DNA of 64,000 nt from Cryptomeria japonica (Eukaryota; Streptophyta; Pinopsida; Cupressales; Cupressaceae). How positions within the stretch are numbered: the first letter of the stretch is position 1; every line of letters begins with the position of its first letter. Of the stretch, positions 31,920 to 44,012 are shown one piece after another. Below the pieces are notes generated by a model. It was not told the origin of the DNA, did not search any database, and saw only the letters and a program-made list of their open reading frames with translations. The position numbers were made by a program, and so were the translations under genes. Where the stretch lies: assembly GCF_030272615.1 (NCBI RefSeq), contig NC_081406.1, positions 112,497,783 through 112,561,782 of the forward strand, given 5' to 3'.

Positions 31920-34372
31920 TTGTCAAACCAGGATCATCAAAAGGTCAAAAAATAGTCTTTCGTGTAGTGGAATCCTCCTTATTCCACTACAGGAGTTTTT
32001 CTTTATTGATTTTAATTTTGTCACAAAGTAGAACAATTTTAAGCTTGAGAATTGTTCCCCCTTCCACCAATTGTCAATTAATTCAAATAGATTATTGTCC
32101 TTCATCCACGTGTTCTCAAATTTAAGAGGGCTTTTCCGAGGCTTCTTATCTCCAGTCACTATCAATTGGATTGAATAGTGGTCCAAACCAGAGCATGGGA
32201 GAATAGATGCCTTCAACCCAAAGGAAAAGGTTGTTAGGTTCCTGAGGAAGAATAACCTATCAAGTTTTCCTGCAATATGGCTAAAGCCTAACCTTCTATT
32301 GTTCCATGTGAATGACCCATTTCTACTCTCAGAAGTCAATTTGTGATTTATTTATACTATGAATTCCACCCCTTTTATTCTTGAGATGTAAGATGGAATT
32401 TAAATATCCCCCAATGATTGTGTGAGTATAGTTTGTTCATGAGAAGGCCACCCAACTTGCATAATTCTTTCTTCACATGACATTGGATGGGGCCATAGAC
32501 ATTAATCAGTAGAAAGCTCAAGTTTGCATAAAGACTTTTCACTAATCCTTGGGTATCTAATTCTTCCCATTTTCTATCTTCTCAATGGGAACCAAGATCA
32601 AGTTCCATATGAATACTAAGTCACTAGAGGGCATCTTTGATTAAAGTGCCTCTAGTTTCCAATTACCAACCTTCCTATTGAACAAATCCATCTCATCATT
32701 GGTCAGCTTGGTCTCTTAAAGAAGCAGAATGTATGTCTTAGCAAGAGACTCCTTGAGCTTGACCAAGCACTATTTGTTAGGGGCATTTCTTCAAATTCCA
32801 TGAAATCCTACAAAACTGCTTGTTTCTTGGTTTGGTATTTAATATCTATCACCTGATTTGATTCTACCCCCTTATTCTACTCCTCTATTAGACCAAATAA
32901 ATCACAAACTGCTTCTAGTTCTAGTGAGGCTATCCTATCTTTTGTTTCTAACTTTGTGTCCTTAGGCTTATCTGTTGCCACCACATTCAAGAGTTATTTG
33001 CTTCCCAGAATTCCCTACCAATTTGTTTCTCCACCATTTTCCATTTGTTCTTCAAGAACATTGTTGATTGGGGGAACAATCATGCTTGTAATTCTAAGCC
33101 CTACTAGATCCTCTTGCTTGACCATGAAATCTTCTTCCACTATCTCACCTTCCTCCACAAATTGGTCTACTTGTTTCCTTTCATTATTCAATAATAAGGG
33201 TTCCTTACCCTGTCTCAACCCTTCACTCACTATCAAGGAACAATAGCTTGATGCAATCTCCCTTAATTGCAACTTTGTGTTCCTTTGCACGGTTGATGTT
33301 CCTCTAAGAGGAAGGTTAGTCTATTGCCTCATCTTCATATCTTCCTCCAAGTTGCATCCTTGAGTGCAATGAGTTCTCTAATTGAATTATATCTCATCAC
33401 TGATTCTCAAAGTCTTATTAGTCACAACAAAGGTTTCCAAAACTTGAGGTTTCATGATTTGTAGTGTCAATATGTAAGATGACTTCCTCTTCTTGGTTCT
33501 GCCCTCAACATCTATCTCCCTCGATGAGGTTTTTCCTTTTATATCATTCTTTTGATTTTGATCTTCTATTTGCAATTATGTAGATCCAACAGGGTTTGTC
33601 AATGGTGAGAAGGGATACCTTGTGTCTCTTTGATCCATTTTGGAGGAACAACTGGTTTCAAATTACTTCCCAAGGATGCATTTTCCACCTTTACGACTCA
33701 TGTCTACCTCCACTTTTTGAAACCATTTGACCTTCTCCGTGATGATTTCAACCCCTGGTTTGCTAGAGAAAAATTCATCTTCCACACCCATGAAAGACCC
33801 TAGGGATTTTCTGATTTTGTTAAGGGCATTGAGGTTCCAGTATTTAGTGAGTAATCCCACTAGTCTAACCCATCGTGAAAATCTCTTTATTTTGTGTTTC
33901 TTGGGGTCAAAATTTGGCTCCTAGTCAGTTAAGTAAAAATAGAAACCCTAAAAAAATATTGGTATTTTTAACAAAATTTCTCATTTTAGAAATCTATCCT
34001 TGCATTCAATGAGGAATAAATCTTGGAAGATCAATTTAGCACTTACCTGACCTCCAAATCTTTCCAACCACCAGTTTTTTATCCTTTCCTCAGGGTTGCC
34101 CATTCCACTCCATTCTATAAAAAATCTAGAGTTGCTTAAGTGATCTCATGTTGGCTTTAGGTTTTGCATGAAATCATGAAAGCCTTACTCCTCTTGTCTA
34201 GGGGAGATTTTCATGCTTCCTCATATTAGTTTTGAGGCATGTCATACCTATCCTTCTCATAGTTTTCTTTGGTTTTCTAAAAAATCCCACCCTGATGATC
34301 CTAGTGTCTCTCCTCTTCGAAGCTACCCAACGTAATCTTATTAGCAACCGTGGAAAATTTTGGTATTTCTTT
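31920..34372 (-). pseudogene. Truncated L1-type LINE remnant (LINE-2): ORF1 and endonuclease parts
   Basis: Read on the minus strand. ORF1-type sequence at about 33930-33660 contains YWNLNALNKIRKSLGSF, the pattern of the DUF4283-like domain of plant LINE ORF1. An acidic tail follows near 33290-33015. The apurinic-endonuclease C-terminus at 32339-31923 reads SFTWNNRRLGFSHIAGKLDR and then SGLDHYSIQL, with the conserved Asp-His pair. Reverse transcriptase is absent, so the 3' part has been lost. Many stops and frame changes make it a fossil. Its upstream part continues beyond the inserted copia derivative, at 60194-60420. It is a different copy from the plus-strand LINE at 39903-50650, whose endonuclease it resembles. 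Confidence 0.8.
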
Positions 34373-34856
34373 TGTAATAATTGGCTATGAAGGTAGCCAC
34401 TCAAGATCTAGAGACCAAATGGAAAGCACAAGAACAAGAGAGAAGCAATATGACAAGAATAAATTATATTCCTATCAATGATGCAATATAATATAATCAA
34501 CTAGATTCTTAATACATAGGAGACCCCTTAGTTATATAGCCAAGGTTAGAACATAGGATTGCATTATATTATGATAAATTTTGTAACCTTATGCCATGAT
34601 AACTAAAATGAAAAGCTATCATCCCACATAAAGTGGAAATGTGATAATGTGGTAACACCACTAAAGGTGGATCATCCACCTAAGGTGAAAAGTAAATCCA
34701 CAAAAGGTGGATATGATAAAGTAATAACATGATAAGTCCACCTAAAGTGGAAATGCTCCAACTACTCTTACGTAATTCCCTAAGTAAGGTTAAGTAAAGT
34801 GTAACTAGGACATAGGTGAGAAATAACCAACGTAAAATACCTCAATTACACCAGCA
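34373..34856 (-). repeat. 3' LTR of element E
   Basis: 484 bp. A TATA box is read on the minus strand at about 34532-34539 (CTATATAAC). A TCCCCTCTT pyrimidine run follows at 34857, the complement of a polypurine tract. Confidence 0.85.
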
Positions 34857-35096
34857 TCCCCTCTTAAGTGCAACTTAGGAAGAATGTACACAAAAGACAA
34901 CAATGCAAGATGGGTCCTGGCTACTAGGCCATGTTAGGCACTCATGAATAAATATAATGAAATCTCTCACAAATGGAGAAAAGGAGAACCAATGGGAAAA
35001 AATTCCCCATCAAAATAAAGATGAATTTACAAAATAAATCTCAAAGAAGAATGAGAAAAACAAAACCCCATGTGAGGAAAAAGTCCCCCCTATTTA

Positions 35097-35781
35097 TGTT
35101 AGATTTGGATAACAAAATATTGTTAATCTAAATGAATTCAACCACTCAAACCTTAGACTTATAAAAGAAAATCCAACATAACATCAATGAAGAACCATAA
35201 GCATATAAACAACAAATTAAACTATATTATATCATTCACATTCTTCATGGTTTTGATCTTTATTGTCCTCCTAACTCCATTGATCTTGCTTGATATGGTT
35301 TCTCTCATATTTTTATGTGTGCACAAGAGCTTTATAGAAGAATGCATAGTGATTGTGTATGCAATTCGGGAGAGTTTGGATATCTACACTTTATGGATAT
35401 GTGGAACGATAGGAAAAGCATCCTCTTTTATAGAGAGTACACTAAAAATGGAGGGTTGGGATTAAGAGGTGGAAGGATAAATGGTCAACTTGGATTATAG
35501 GGTAGGTGTAGGAAAAAGTAAATTATTAGAGAGGTGGTTAAAGATAGATTAAGAGATAAGTGACACTTGTCATGGGAGGAAAAATCTAATGAATTATTTA
35601 AATTAATAAAGATTTATTTAATTAATACAAGAGGTGGGGGAAATTAAAAAAATAAAAAATATTTATTTAAATGGCAAAAGGCTATAAGAGGCTTGATAAT
35701 TAATTAAATAAATAAATATCTATCTAATTAATAGAAGGCTTAGGATAAAATAATTTACTAGGACAATTTTAGGTGTCTACA
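35097..35781 (-). repeat. LTR-like segment inside element E (boundaries uncertain)
   Basis: On the minus strand it starts TGTAGACACCTAAAATTG at 35781. A TATA box CTATAAAAGAGG lies near 35424-35435. The left limit (TGTTAG at 35097) is a guess. It is related in style to 38727-39687 but too diverged to be accepted as its partner LTR. The interval 34857-35096 holds no gene. Confidence 0.35.
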
Positions 35782-36169
35782 ACTCCTATAAGAGAGAAGA
35801 AGATATACTAGGTAGGCCCCCCTCAATGTAGAATGTGTGCCAATGGTAGATGCTTCGAGATGAATGTAGAAGTTGCTCCATGATTGTTGAAATATGTTGC
35901 TCCCCATAGGAATAAACATAACCAAGGGTGTATGGATGAAATCTCCTCATTCTTGAAAGGAATATGTAGGAAGAAAACTCAAAATGTATGGAGTCTTTGA
36001 AAGTTCCTCAAGTGTCCCTGTGTCGATTCTGAAATTTTCCCTTTACAAATCAAGTGTACTAGGCCACACTACTGAAAAAACACAATCGAGGATCTAGTGA
36101 AAATGAATGAATAACAAGATCCAAAGTCTCAGGAGTCTTCTATAAAGATAAAGAGACCTCCTTCAAATG

Positions 36170-37020
36170 TTATACATAAGTATCCACAATCACATCAAAC
36201 TTGAAAGAATTATCATGTAGAGAATGAACAAGAGGGTTTGAGTGCTCCTTCATATTAACTAAAGAAACATCATCTCCATCAAAGAGAAGATGAATGTCAT
36301 TAATGATTTCTACCAAATCTAAAATATAGCACTCTACAAACAAACTTGCAATGTATGTCAAGTAGTCATCCCAAGGAATTGTATATGGGAGACAATCTAT
36401 ATCTTGTTGCACTGAATCACAAGAAGCCAACATTGTAGAAACACAAGCACCATCAGGAGATATACTATCAATGAAAGGATATGGAATGAAAGGCTTGAAA
36501 ACTTGATCACATGTGAGAACACCCAAGTTCAAGTAACCAAAGTTCTCCTCAATATTGGAATCCACACTAGAAGTGTGATCATCATATAAAGAATCAAAGC
36601 CATCAATAGGAACAAAGTTTGAAAAGAAGTACAAATGATATGCATGATCCACCACCCTAGGAGCAATGATAGCTCTACTCTCCAAGTCTCTAATGATAAC
36701 CGAATCGGGAGTGAACTCCACAGTCTTCCTTGTTGGACTATGAGTGATTTGATAGATAAAAAGAAGATTTTTTATCAAGTGAGGTACACACAACACATCA
36801 TTGAAGGTGTCATCTTGAATATCAATAGATCCCTTCCTAATTACATTCATATATGTATGATTTCCCATAAAAAATGGTGGCATGTTGCTAGGCACAAATG
36901 AAGAAAACATAGACAGTGAAGATGTCAAATGATTACAAGCTCCTCAATCAAGAAGCCATCTCCCTAAATCATAAATTGTAATAGCACAAAGAGATTGTCA
37001 TTTACTCGTACCAAAAGTTT
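36170..37020 (-). pseudogene. Protease region of element E or of an element nested in it
   Basis: A 252-codon open stretch on the minus strand (36928-36170) contains GNHTYMNVIRKGSIDI, VLCVPHLIKNLLF and IIRDLESRAI, the standard block after the copia protease. Immediately upstream, the active-site motif Asp-Ser-Gly is broken. The codon for the Ser reads TGA (at about 36948), preceded by WLLD and followed by GACNHLTS. After this block the reading frame leads to non-coding sequence instead of integrase. The tail rich in Asp and Ile has no family I recognise. Confidence 0.75.
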
Positions 37021-38028
37021 GACTCTTTTCCTTATCAAATTCTGTTTATTTGGTAGAAGCTAAAGTAGACATTCCAGAAGGAAAACTGATTCTGTTATTC
37101 TCAAGAAGATGCTTCAATTCATCAATATCCTTCTAATAACAATGGTTTTCTTTTTGTCCAAACTTCTTGTGATATGCACAAGTAAGCTTCACCTTCTTAG
37201 ATGATTGTCCCTTAGAAGAGGATGTAGAATCTCTTTGTTGAGGAGAGGAAGATTGTTTTCTATCCTTTTGTGGCTTTAGCTTTGCTTGCTTTTTCTTCTT
37301 GTTGGAACCTTTTCCTTGATTTCCTCAATTCCCTTGATTAGCCACCAAAGCTTGTGACTTGGATGTATTGGGAATCTTGATTTTGTTCAACTTTGATGGG
37401 TCAAGAAGCAACATCTTAGTGAATGAATCAAAGGATGGTGAAGTATAAGATCTTCCCATTGTCAACTGATAGAGTGTGGAAACTAGAAATAAAAGTTGCA
37501 TATGTGAAAGAAAGCTCCCCCAGTAAATTAAAGACCAACTATGCATCCTTCTTATCAATTCCACCATCCTTGAGTTGTGCTCTTAGCTCATTTACCTTAG
37601 TGACATAGTCTTGGATTGTATCAGAATCTTTAGGATCCAAATTTACGAGATCACTTTCAAGCTTGTATCCTCTAATCTCACCAACTTGACCCTACAATTG
37701 AGCAAGTTTATCCCAAGCTTCCTCAATTGTCTTACACTTCTCAATAAGAAAGATAAGATCGGGTGATATATACTTTCTCAACATTCCAAGAGCTATAGAA
37801 ATTTTGATGAGCCAAATGTTCTATTTTTAGATTAGGATCAACTCTAGGATCTAAGGGTTTTGAAATAGTATCCTCAACATAATGGCTTAAACCTTTTTCC
37901 ATTAGTTTACTCCATGCATTAACTTTCCAAGTTACATAATTACGTTGAGTTAAAAGTGGAAATTTAGGAGAACCCACAATTAAAATCAAAAGAGAACAAA
38001 TGGGATAGAGAAAGGCACAAGCACACAA
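37021..38028 (-). pseudogene. gag: Gag of element E or of an element nested in it, frameshifted
   Basis: Minus strand. The N-terminal part at 38028-37741 reads FPLLTQRNYVTWKVNAWSKL, the typical opening of plant copia gag. The middle contains LDPKDSDTIQDYVTKVNELR. A Lys-rich linker precedes a degenerate zinc knuckle, CAYHKKFGQKENHC, in which one Cys is His and the expected His is Gln. Several stops and frame changes separate these blocks. About 117 bp at the 5' end are duplicated in tandem (37927-38045 and about 38052-38172). Confidence 0.78.
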
Positions 38029-38259
38029 GACACCCCCCTAAATTCACTCTCAAGTTGCATAATTATGTAGAGTTAAAAGTGAAAATTTAGGAGAACCCAC
38101 AATTGAAAATCAAAAGAGAACAAATGAGATAGAGAAAGGCACAAGCACACAATACACGCCCCCAAATTCACTCAATTAAAGAATCCCACCCCCACACACA
38201 CACACAAAAAAAAAGTTGATTTGGCACTTTACACTTAGTGTGTTTACAATGGGTCACTT

Positions 38260-39885
38260 GCAAAACAAGGCAAAGTGGACTTGTAATTTCAATATTTACA
38301 ACCTCCTTAATTAGACTATATTAGACTCAAATAAATATGCAAAAGACCAAATTGTGATATACGCATTACATTTGCCATGTGTTGAAAGTGAAATTTTTTA
38401 TCATAGTGACAACAACAAATTGATAGTTCCACTATAAAATACAGAAAAAAAGTATGCACTTTGAAAAAAAAACTCACTTGAAAAGGAGTCAATATGAGCT
38501 TGAATGATGCCCCAAAGTTACAAAAATAGGGACTTCACAATTTTTTGAAAAATCTGTATATTAAAATTGGAAACTTATGCACCACATGTATCACATCAAA
38601 ATGGTTAATAGGATTATTCATCAATATAAATCAAAACCCTTTTAAAGAAATATCAAGAAAGTTATAAAATAAAGAAAATACAAGAAATAAATAAATGATA
38701 CTTCTCTCATGATGCTCCTGATGCCATTAGTTCTTCCTTGTCCTCCTTGTCTCCATGACCTCAATTGCTCCAAGGTTGACAAATGAAGAGTGGGAGAGAT
38801 AGATAGAATTGAATGTGTATTGATCACATTATCGCATAACATAATATAGATGGATATTTATGTGGATTTGGAATCAAAAGTGCACCATAAGAATTCCATG
38901 AAATGTGGACGATGGATTAATTGATAAATGGCCAACATGAAGATATGAAAATGAAGTGACTATTTGGTATTGATTGAGGGCTCCAATTTATAGAGTTTAG
39001 AGATTTGAAATGGATGGTCAAGATTGGAAGTCAAGTGAAGGGTTGAGATTAAAAGGGAGTGTGGTCCTAGATTTGAAGGCTTATCCTTGTGACAAGTGTC
39101 ACAAGGAGAAGTGGGGTGCAAGGGCAAGTTTCCTCACATATTTGTGAGCACACATGGGGAAGATCATGAGAAGGACATGTCTATGACATGTGCAAGAGGT
39201 AAGGTGGTCACATGGGGAAGATTATCCTCACACATGTGTGAGCACCCCTTGGTCAAAGATGAGGTGGATAGGTGAAGTGGCTTGTGCATGCAAGTCATTT
39301 ATGAGGGGGGTCACATGTGGAGTCATGTGTAGACTTGGGTAGGTGTGTAGTGATTAAAAATTGAATAAATACTAACAGGGATTTGACTTTGGGTTAATTA
39401 GCTTAATGAGGGGATTAAGATGCGGGGTTGTAGGAATCACAAAATTAGCCTAATTAATTATTAAATAATTTGGCTAATTGGGATTAGTAATAGAATTGGA
39501 ATATTCCCTAAGGCTAAGTTTGGTTTATTAAAATAAATCAAACTTTAGGAGAAATGGAAAGGGATCATTAATTAAATATAATTTAATTAATTTAGGAGTA
39601 ATAACAAGATAATATGATATATTAAACTAATCATGTGATAAAGGGATAATTAATTAAATATTAATTTAATTAATTTTATGTTTCTACAAGACTATATTAG
39701 ACTCAAATCAATATGCAAAAGACCAAACTGTGATATATGCATTACATTTGCCAAGAATAAGCCAAACAAGTCTATGTGTTGAAAGTGAAAAAAATTTATT
39801 ATAGTGACAACAAATTGACAGTTCCACTATAAAATACATAAAACATTATGCACTTTCAAAAAAAAACTCACTTGAAAAGGAGTCA
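38260..39885 (-). repeat. Two related leader copies flanking an LTR-like segment
   Basis: About 38330-38600 resembles 39688-39885 continued at 50668-50760 (shared: TATTAGACTCAAAT, CACTTGAAAAGGAGTCAATATG, ACAAAAATAGGGA). Between them, 38727-39687 looks like an LTR read on the minus strand. It starts TGTAGAAACATAAAATTAA at 39687, has a CTATAAATTGG TATA box near 38985-38995, and ends beside a primer-site-like TGGCATCAGGAGC. The simplest reading is a second, related element inserted in or recombined with element E, but I cannot find its TSD. Confidence 0.45.
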
Positions 39886-39929
39886 ATATGAACCTGAAAG
39901 ATGATGTTAACATTCTTGAAACATGAAAG

Positions 39930-42066
39930 ATGGCTCTGCAAGCGAAAAAATGTCGCAATGTCTATGTGACATCTAATCTGCTATTGAGGTCTCCGTATGG
40001 CAACTTTCTGGGCTTCGGGAATAGATTTTTTGTTCTTGCTAGCAGCCACCGAGAAGATGGCCTTATCTCTGCAGCAACAAAAACTCAGGAACAACAGACC
40101 TTCTTCGGGAAAACCAAATGCTCAGTGATAGAGATGGGAAGGGCTCCCCCTCCTCCTCCATGCATTGACGACCGAAAGTGGCAGAAGGCTGGACGCAAGC
40201 TACCCAAATGCCCAGCTAGTGGGTCGAAGCGTCAGCCAATATGCCATGACTGTCGTCCTCTATATTATTCGGAGGAGGGTTTTTTAAAACCTACCCATAA
40301 AGACAGAACCTTTAACCGAGGAAGCACTCGTCGGCGGAAATTCACAGCAAAGATTTCGAGGGGCTTGGATACTCGCGCGAGTCATTCACTGAAACAACAT
40401 CAGAATTCAACGGTGGACAATCATTTTAAGGGTGTCCAATCGAAGCTTCCATCAGCCACAGAGGATAGTTTTGTGTTAGAAATCAACAATCAAACCCTAA
40501 CCAAGTATCGGGAGGTTAAGCATCCTAAGCCGAATTCACCTTCAAATCCTCCAACTAATCCTAATGGGTTGGTCATGGAAATTGATACCCATACTAAGAT
40601 CAGGTATCAAATGCACTGCAATGACCAAATGCTCTTTGCTCGGTGGAAAGGTTGGGGGATCCCATCTGACCAAATTGCTATTTTAGTGTCGGCTTCTCTC
40701 AATAACCAGGTAAAAATTAACATCCTTCCTGATAATTTCTTAGCTATTGAATGTGGTAATCAGAATTTGAGAAATTCTTTGCTAAACGGGAAAATATTAA
40801 CATTCAAGGGTCTAGGGTTTGATTGTTGGGAATGGCAACCCCTCTTTCTTCCATCTCAATTCAACTCCTACATGGTTAATCGAGCAATTTCACTTGAAAA
40901 ATTTCCTGTAGAATTGCGAAATAATGATTTTTTAAGAATTATAGGCAACAAAATAGGTAAATTTGTAGAAGTTAGGAAATCAACCCTAAGCTTCTTTAAC
41001 CAGCTTTTGATCATTAACATGAATATTAAGATTAAATCTTTAGAGCCCATAACAATGATATGCGATAATTCATGTTTAACCCTAGAATTACCCTTTTATA
41101 ATGGTTCTTTTGAAGATATTATGCCAAGGAAGATCCCCTCTGAGAAACCTTCCCCTGAATCATTTCTCAAGTCTAATGGTGCCCCATTCAGATTTGTGGA
41201 AGGAGGGGGTTTTACCTTTGAGGGCTTTAAGAATAATATTAACACTAATCATCTCACCGCGAACCTATGTCCCCATAGCTCCCCTGTTCAGACCTCTCGC
41301 TCCCCTCTACCTCCATTTCCAACTATTAATCCACCTATAGTTGACTCTTTTCTTAGGGATCGAGACCTAGAAGAGGGTGAAATCAATGAGTGGCCCCCTC
41401 AGATAGAGCAGCTCAGACTGACACCATCATCTAGCTCTCGCATCCCACCAGAGAGGGTGAGTCCCTTGAGGTCTCCCCCTTTAATGGAACTAACCTCCTC
41501 TGTACAATTAGCAGAGAAGGATATTATTTCCTTCAGATCCAAGAATTGCATCCTTGCAAGGTCAACCATTCTCTCATGTCTCATGTATGGAGGCCGCTAA
41601 GGAGGTAGATGCTCTCCCTCCATCTCTGATGGTTGTTTCTAATATAATTGAACAATCTGAAAGTGACCGAGTGGCCAGGGAAGTTAACATCATTGCCAAT
41701 TTTATAGGGGAAGAAGTAGTAAATGACCTTATGGATCAACTGGTTGATAAAATCTGTGATGATGAGGAATTGGAAAGACAAAGGGATCTCCTTGTCAAAA
41801 ATCTAGTAGATATTGCCAGAGTCGACTTAGAATCAGATGAACTCTTTATAGCTTCAGATAACTTAGAAAATGATAATCCAAACACCCTAGGCATTCTCAA
41901 CTCTAATAAAAGAAAAGGCTCTCCTGACTATGCTAAACTCAGTAAGAGAAGAGGCAGGAGATCCCTTGCTGAACTAAGATCCAAGGATGGAGAAGCAAGG
42001 GGTCAGTCTAAAATATCTACTCTTTTTAATGCAGGGGAGGGGAAGTTCCTCCCCACAAAGCCATGA
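39930..42066 (+). pseudogene. LINE-1 ORF1 (RNA-binding protein), one frameshift
   Basis: ORF1 packages the element RNA. It opens with ATG at 39930 and runs 556 codons to 41600. The reading continues in the next frame from about 41554 and stops at the TGA 42064-42066. The middle (around residues 210-370) reads like the DUF4283-type fold of plant LINE ORF1 (LFARWKGWGIPSDQIAILV...EKFPVELRNNDFLRIIGNKIG). I see no CCHC zinc knuckle. A Pro/Ser-rich stretch and an acidic region (DEELERQRDLLVKNLVDIAR) follow. The stop overlaps the ATG of ORF2 as ATGA, suggesting termination-reinitiation. Roughly 710 residues would result without the frameshift. Confidence 0.8.
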
Positions 42067-44012
42067 AAATCATAACATGGAATGTTAGGGGTTTGAATGC
42101 CCCTAACAAATAGCGCATCTTAAAGTGCTCCATCTCTGATTCTAAACTTGACATAATTTTAATCCAAGAAACTAAAATGAACACCTCTGAGATTGTCCTT
42201 TTTGAGAAAAAACTAGGCATTAGACAGCTAAAACATTCCCCTGCCATAGGGGCCTCAGGGGGCTTAGCTATCATTTGGGACTCGCGATTCATCTCGTTTA
42301 CACCTTTAGAGATTAAGCAAAATTGGAGGAGAAGTATTAAGCTATAAAAATAACATAAGATTCAAATTGATTAACATTTATGGCCCTACCCAGAATAGGG
42401 ATAAGGCTAGGGTGTGGATGGAACTTGAGTCCTTCCTTAGAAGTTTCCCAAATGATGTATGCATCATTGGTGGAGATTTCAATGTTATCACCAAGGTAGC
42501 TGAAAAAAGAGGAGGTAGCAGCAAACTCCCTCCAGCAGCTGTAGATTTCAATCATTGGATCAATAGGAATTCCCTGTTGGAAATCTAGATGGCAAAGAAT
42601 GCCTTCACCTTGAACAACAGAAGGAATGGTTTCTGTAACATCACTGAGAAACTCGATAGGTTCTTTATCCATGGGGGGCTCTCGGAGCTTAATTACTCCC
42701 TGAAGGCAAAGCCTCTCCCTTTATCGGGATCTGACCATTTCCCACTCCAATTAAACTTAATATCTGACCACCCCCTTAAAAAATTCCCCTTCAAATTTCA
42801 GAGCATGTGGTTTAGAGATGATAAATTTTTAAACCTTATTGAGAACTGGTGGAGAAGCTCTGTCTTCTCTGGTTCAAAGATGTTTATTATCACAAGCAAG
42901 GTAAAGCTTATCAAAAGTAAGCTCTTAGAATGGAACGGGACTAATTTTGGAAATATTTTCAATAAAAAACTCCTAATAGAAAATGATCTTAAGAATGTTA
43001 ACATTGAGGTTCTTGAGAAGGGGATGGATGAACATCTCTTCCTCAAAGAAAAGGCTCTCCTCTCTGAATATGAAAAGATGCTCTCAAATGAGGAGATCTT
43101 TTGAAAACAAAAATCGAGGGAGACTTGGTTGAGTGATGGGGACCGAAATACTAAGTTTTTCCACAATAGTACTAAGCAGAGGCAATTGGTCAATCGAATT
43201 TCTAAAATTAAGAATTGCCAGGGTTCCGTCCCATCTGAACCAAATGATGTTGCCTCCGAGGTAGCAAGGTTTTTTGATAAAATCTTAAACAATAATGAAG
43301 GCTCCAACCTCAAAGGCCAACTCAATATTATCAAGAATCTTCCAAAACACATTAACGATGATCACAACAAAATCCTGTCAAATAAATTCTCTGAGGAGGA
43401 GGTTAAATCTATCCTTATGAAGATGAATCCTGACAAGGCCCTGGGTTTGGATGGCTTCCCCACTAGCTTTTTCCAAAAACGTTGGGGTTTTATGGGGACA
43501 GAGATCATGAATGCCTTAGAAGGTATTAGGAGCTCTGGTAAGATTCTCAAAGAAATCAACAATACCTTCTTAGCTCTCATCCCCAAAAAAGATAACCCTA
43601 AAAGCTTTAATGACTTCAGACCAATAGCCCTTTGCAACACACTATACAAACTCTTAACCAAAACCCTAGCAGCCAGACTCTAGAATCTTCTGCCCATTAT
43701 TATCAGTGAAGAACAGACTGGCTTTGTAGCAGATAGATCAGTCTATGATGGGGTTATTATAGCCCAAGAGGCCATTCATTCGGTCTAGCTCAACCGGGCC
43801 CCAAGTATGCTAGTCAAATTAGACATAAGCAAAGCTTACGACAAAGTTGATTGGCACTTCCTATGCAAATGCTTGGAGGGCTTTGGATTTTCTAAATCCT
43901 GGATCAACCTAATCTTTGAATTTATATCCACCCCCAAATTATCGGTCTTGGTTAATGGTTCTCCGGAAGGTTTCTTCAGTAGCTCAAGAGGGCTCAGGCA
44001 GGGAGATCCTAT
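42063..44012 (+). pseudogene. LINE-1 ORF2, first part: endonuclease and N-terminal RT
   Basis: Starts MKIITWNVRGLN at 42063, the N-terminal endonuclease motif, then ILIQETKM with the catalytic Glu. The endonuclease continues with IIGGDFNVI and SGSDHFPL. RT fingers and palm are seen in WLSDGDRNTKFFH, MNPDKALGLDGFPTSFF, LIPKKDNPKSFNDFRPIAL, LDISKAYDKVDWHFL and SSRGLRQGD. Stops lie at 42111 (TAG), 42586 (TAG), 43102 (TGA), 43681 (TAG) and 43786 (TAG), and the frame changes between 42300 and 42367. Most stops fit C-to-T decay of Gln, Arg or Trp codons. The reading is cut at 44012 by an inserted LTR fragment. Confidence 0.88.

Noticed and set aside
35187-35465. 92-codon hydrophobic frame as a membrane protein gene
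   Set aside because: It lies over the promoter region of an LTR-like segment. Hydrophobicity follows from T-rich codons.
35097-39687. A clean full-length element using 35097-35781 and 38727-39687 as paired LTRs
   Set aside because: Both look like LTRs read on the minus strand, but they are too different and have no matching TSD.
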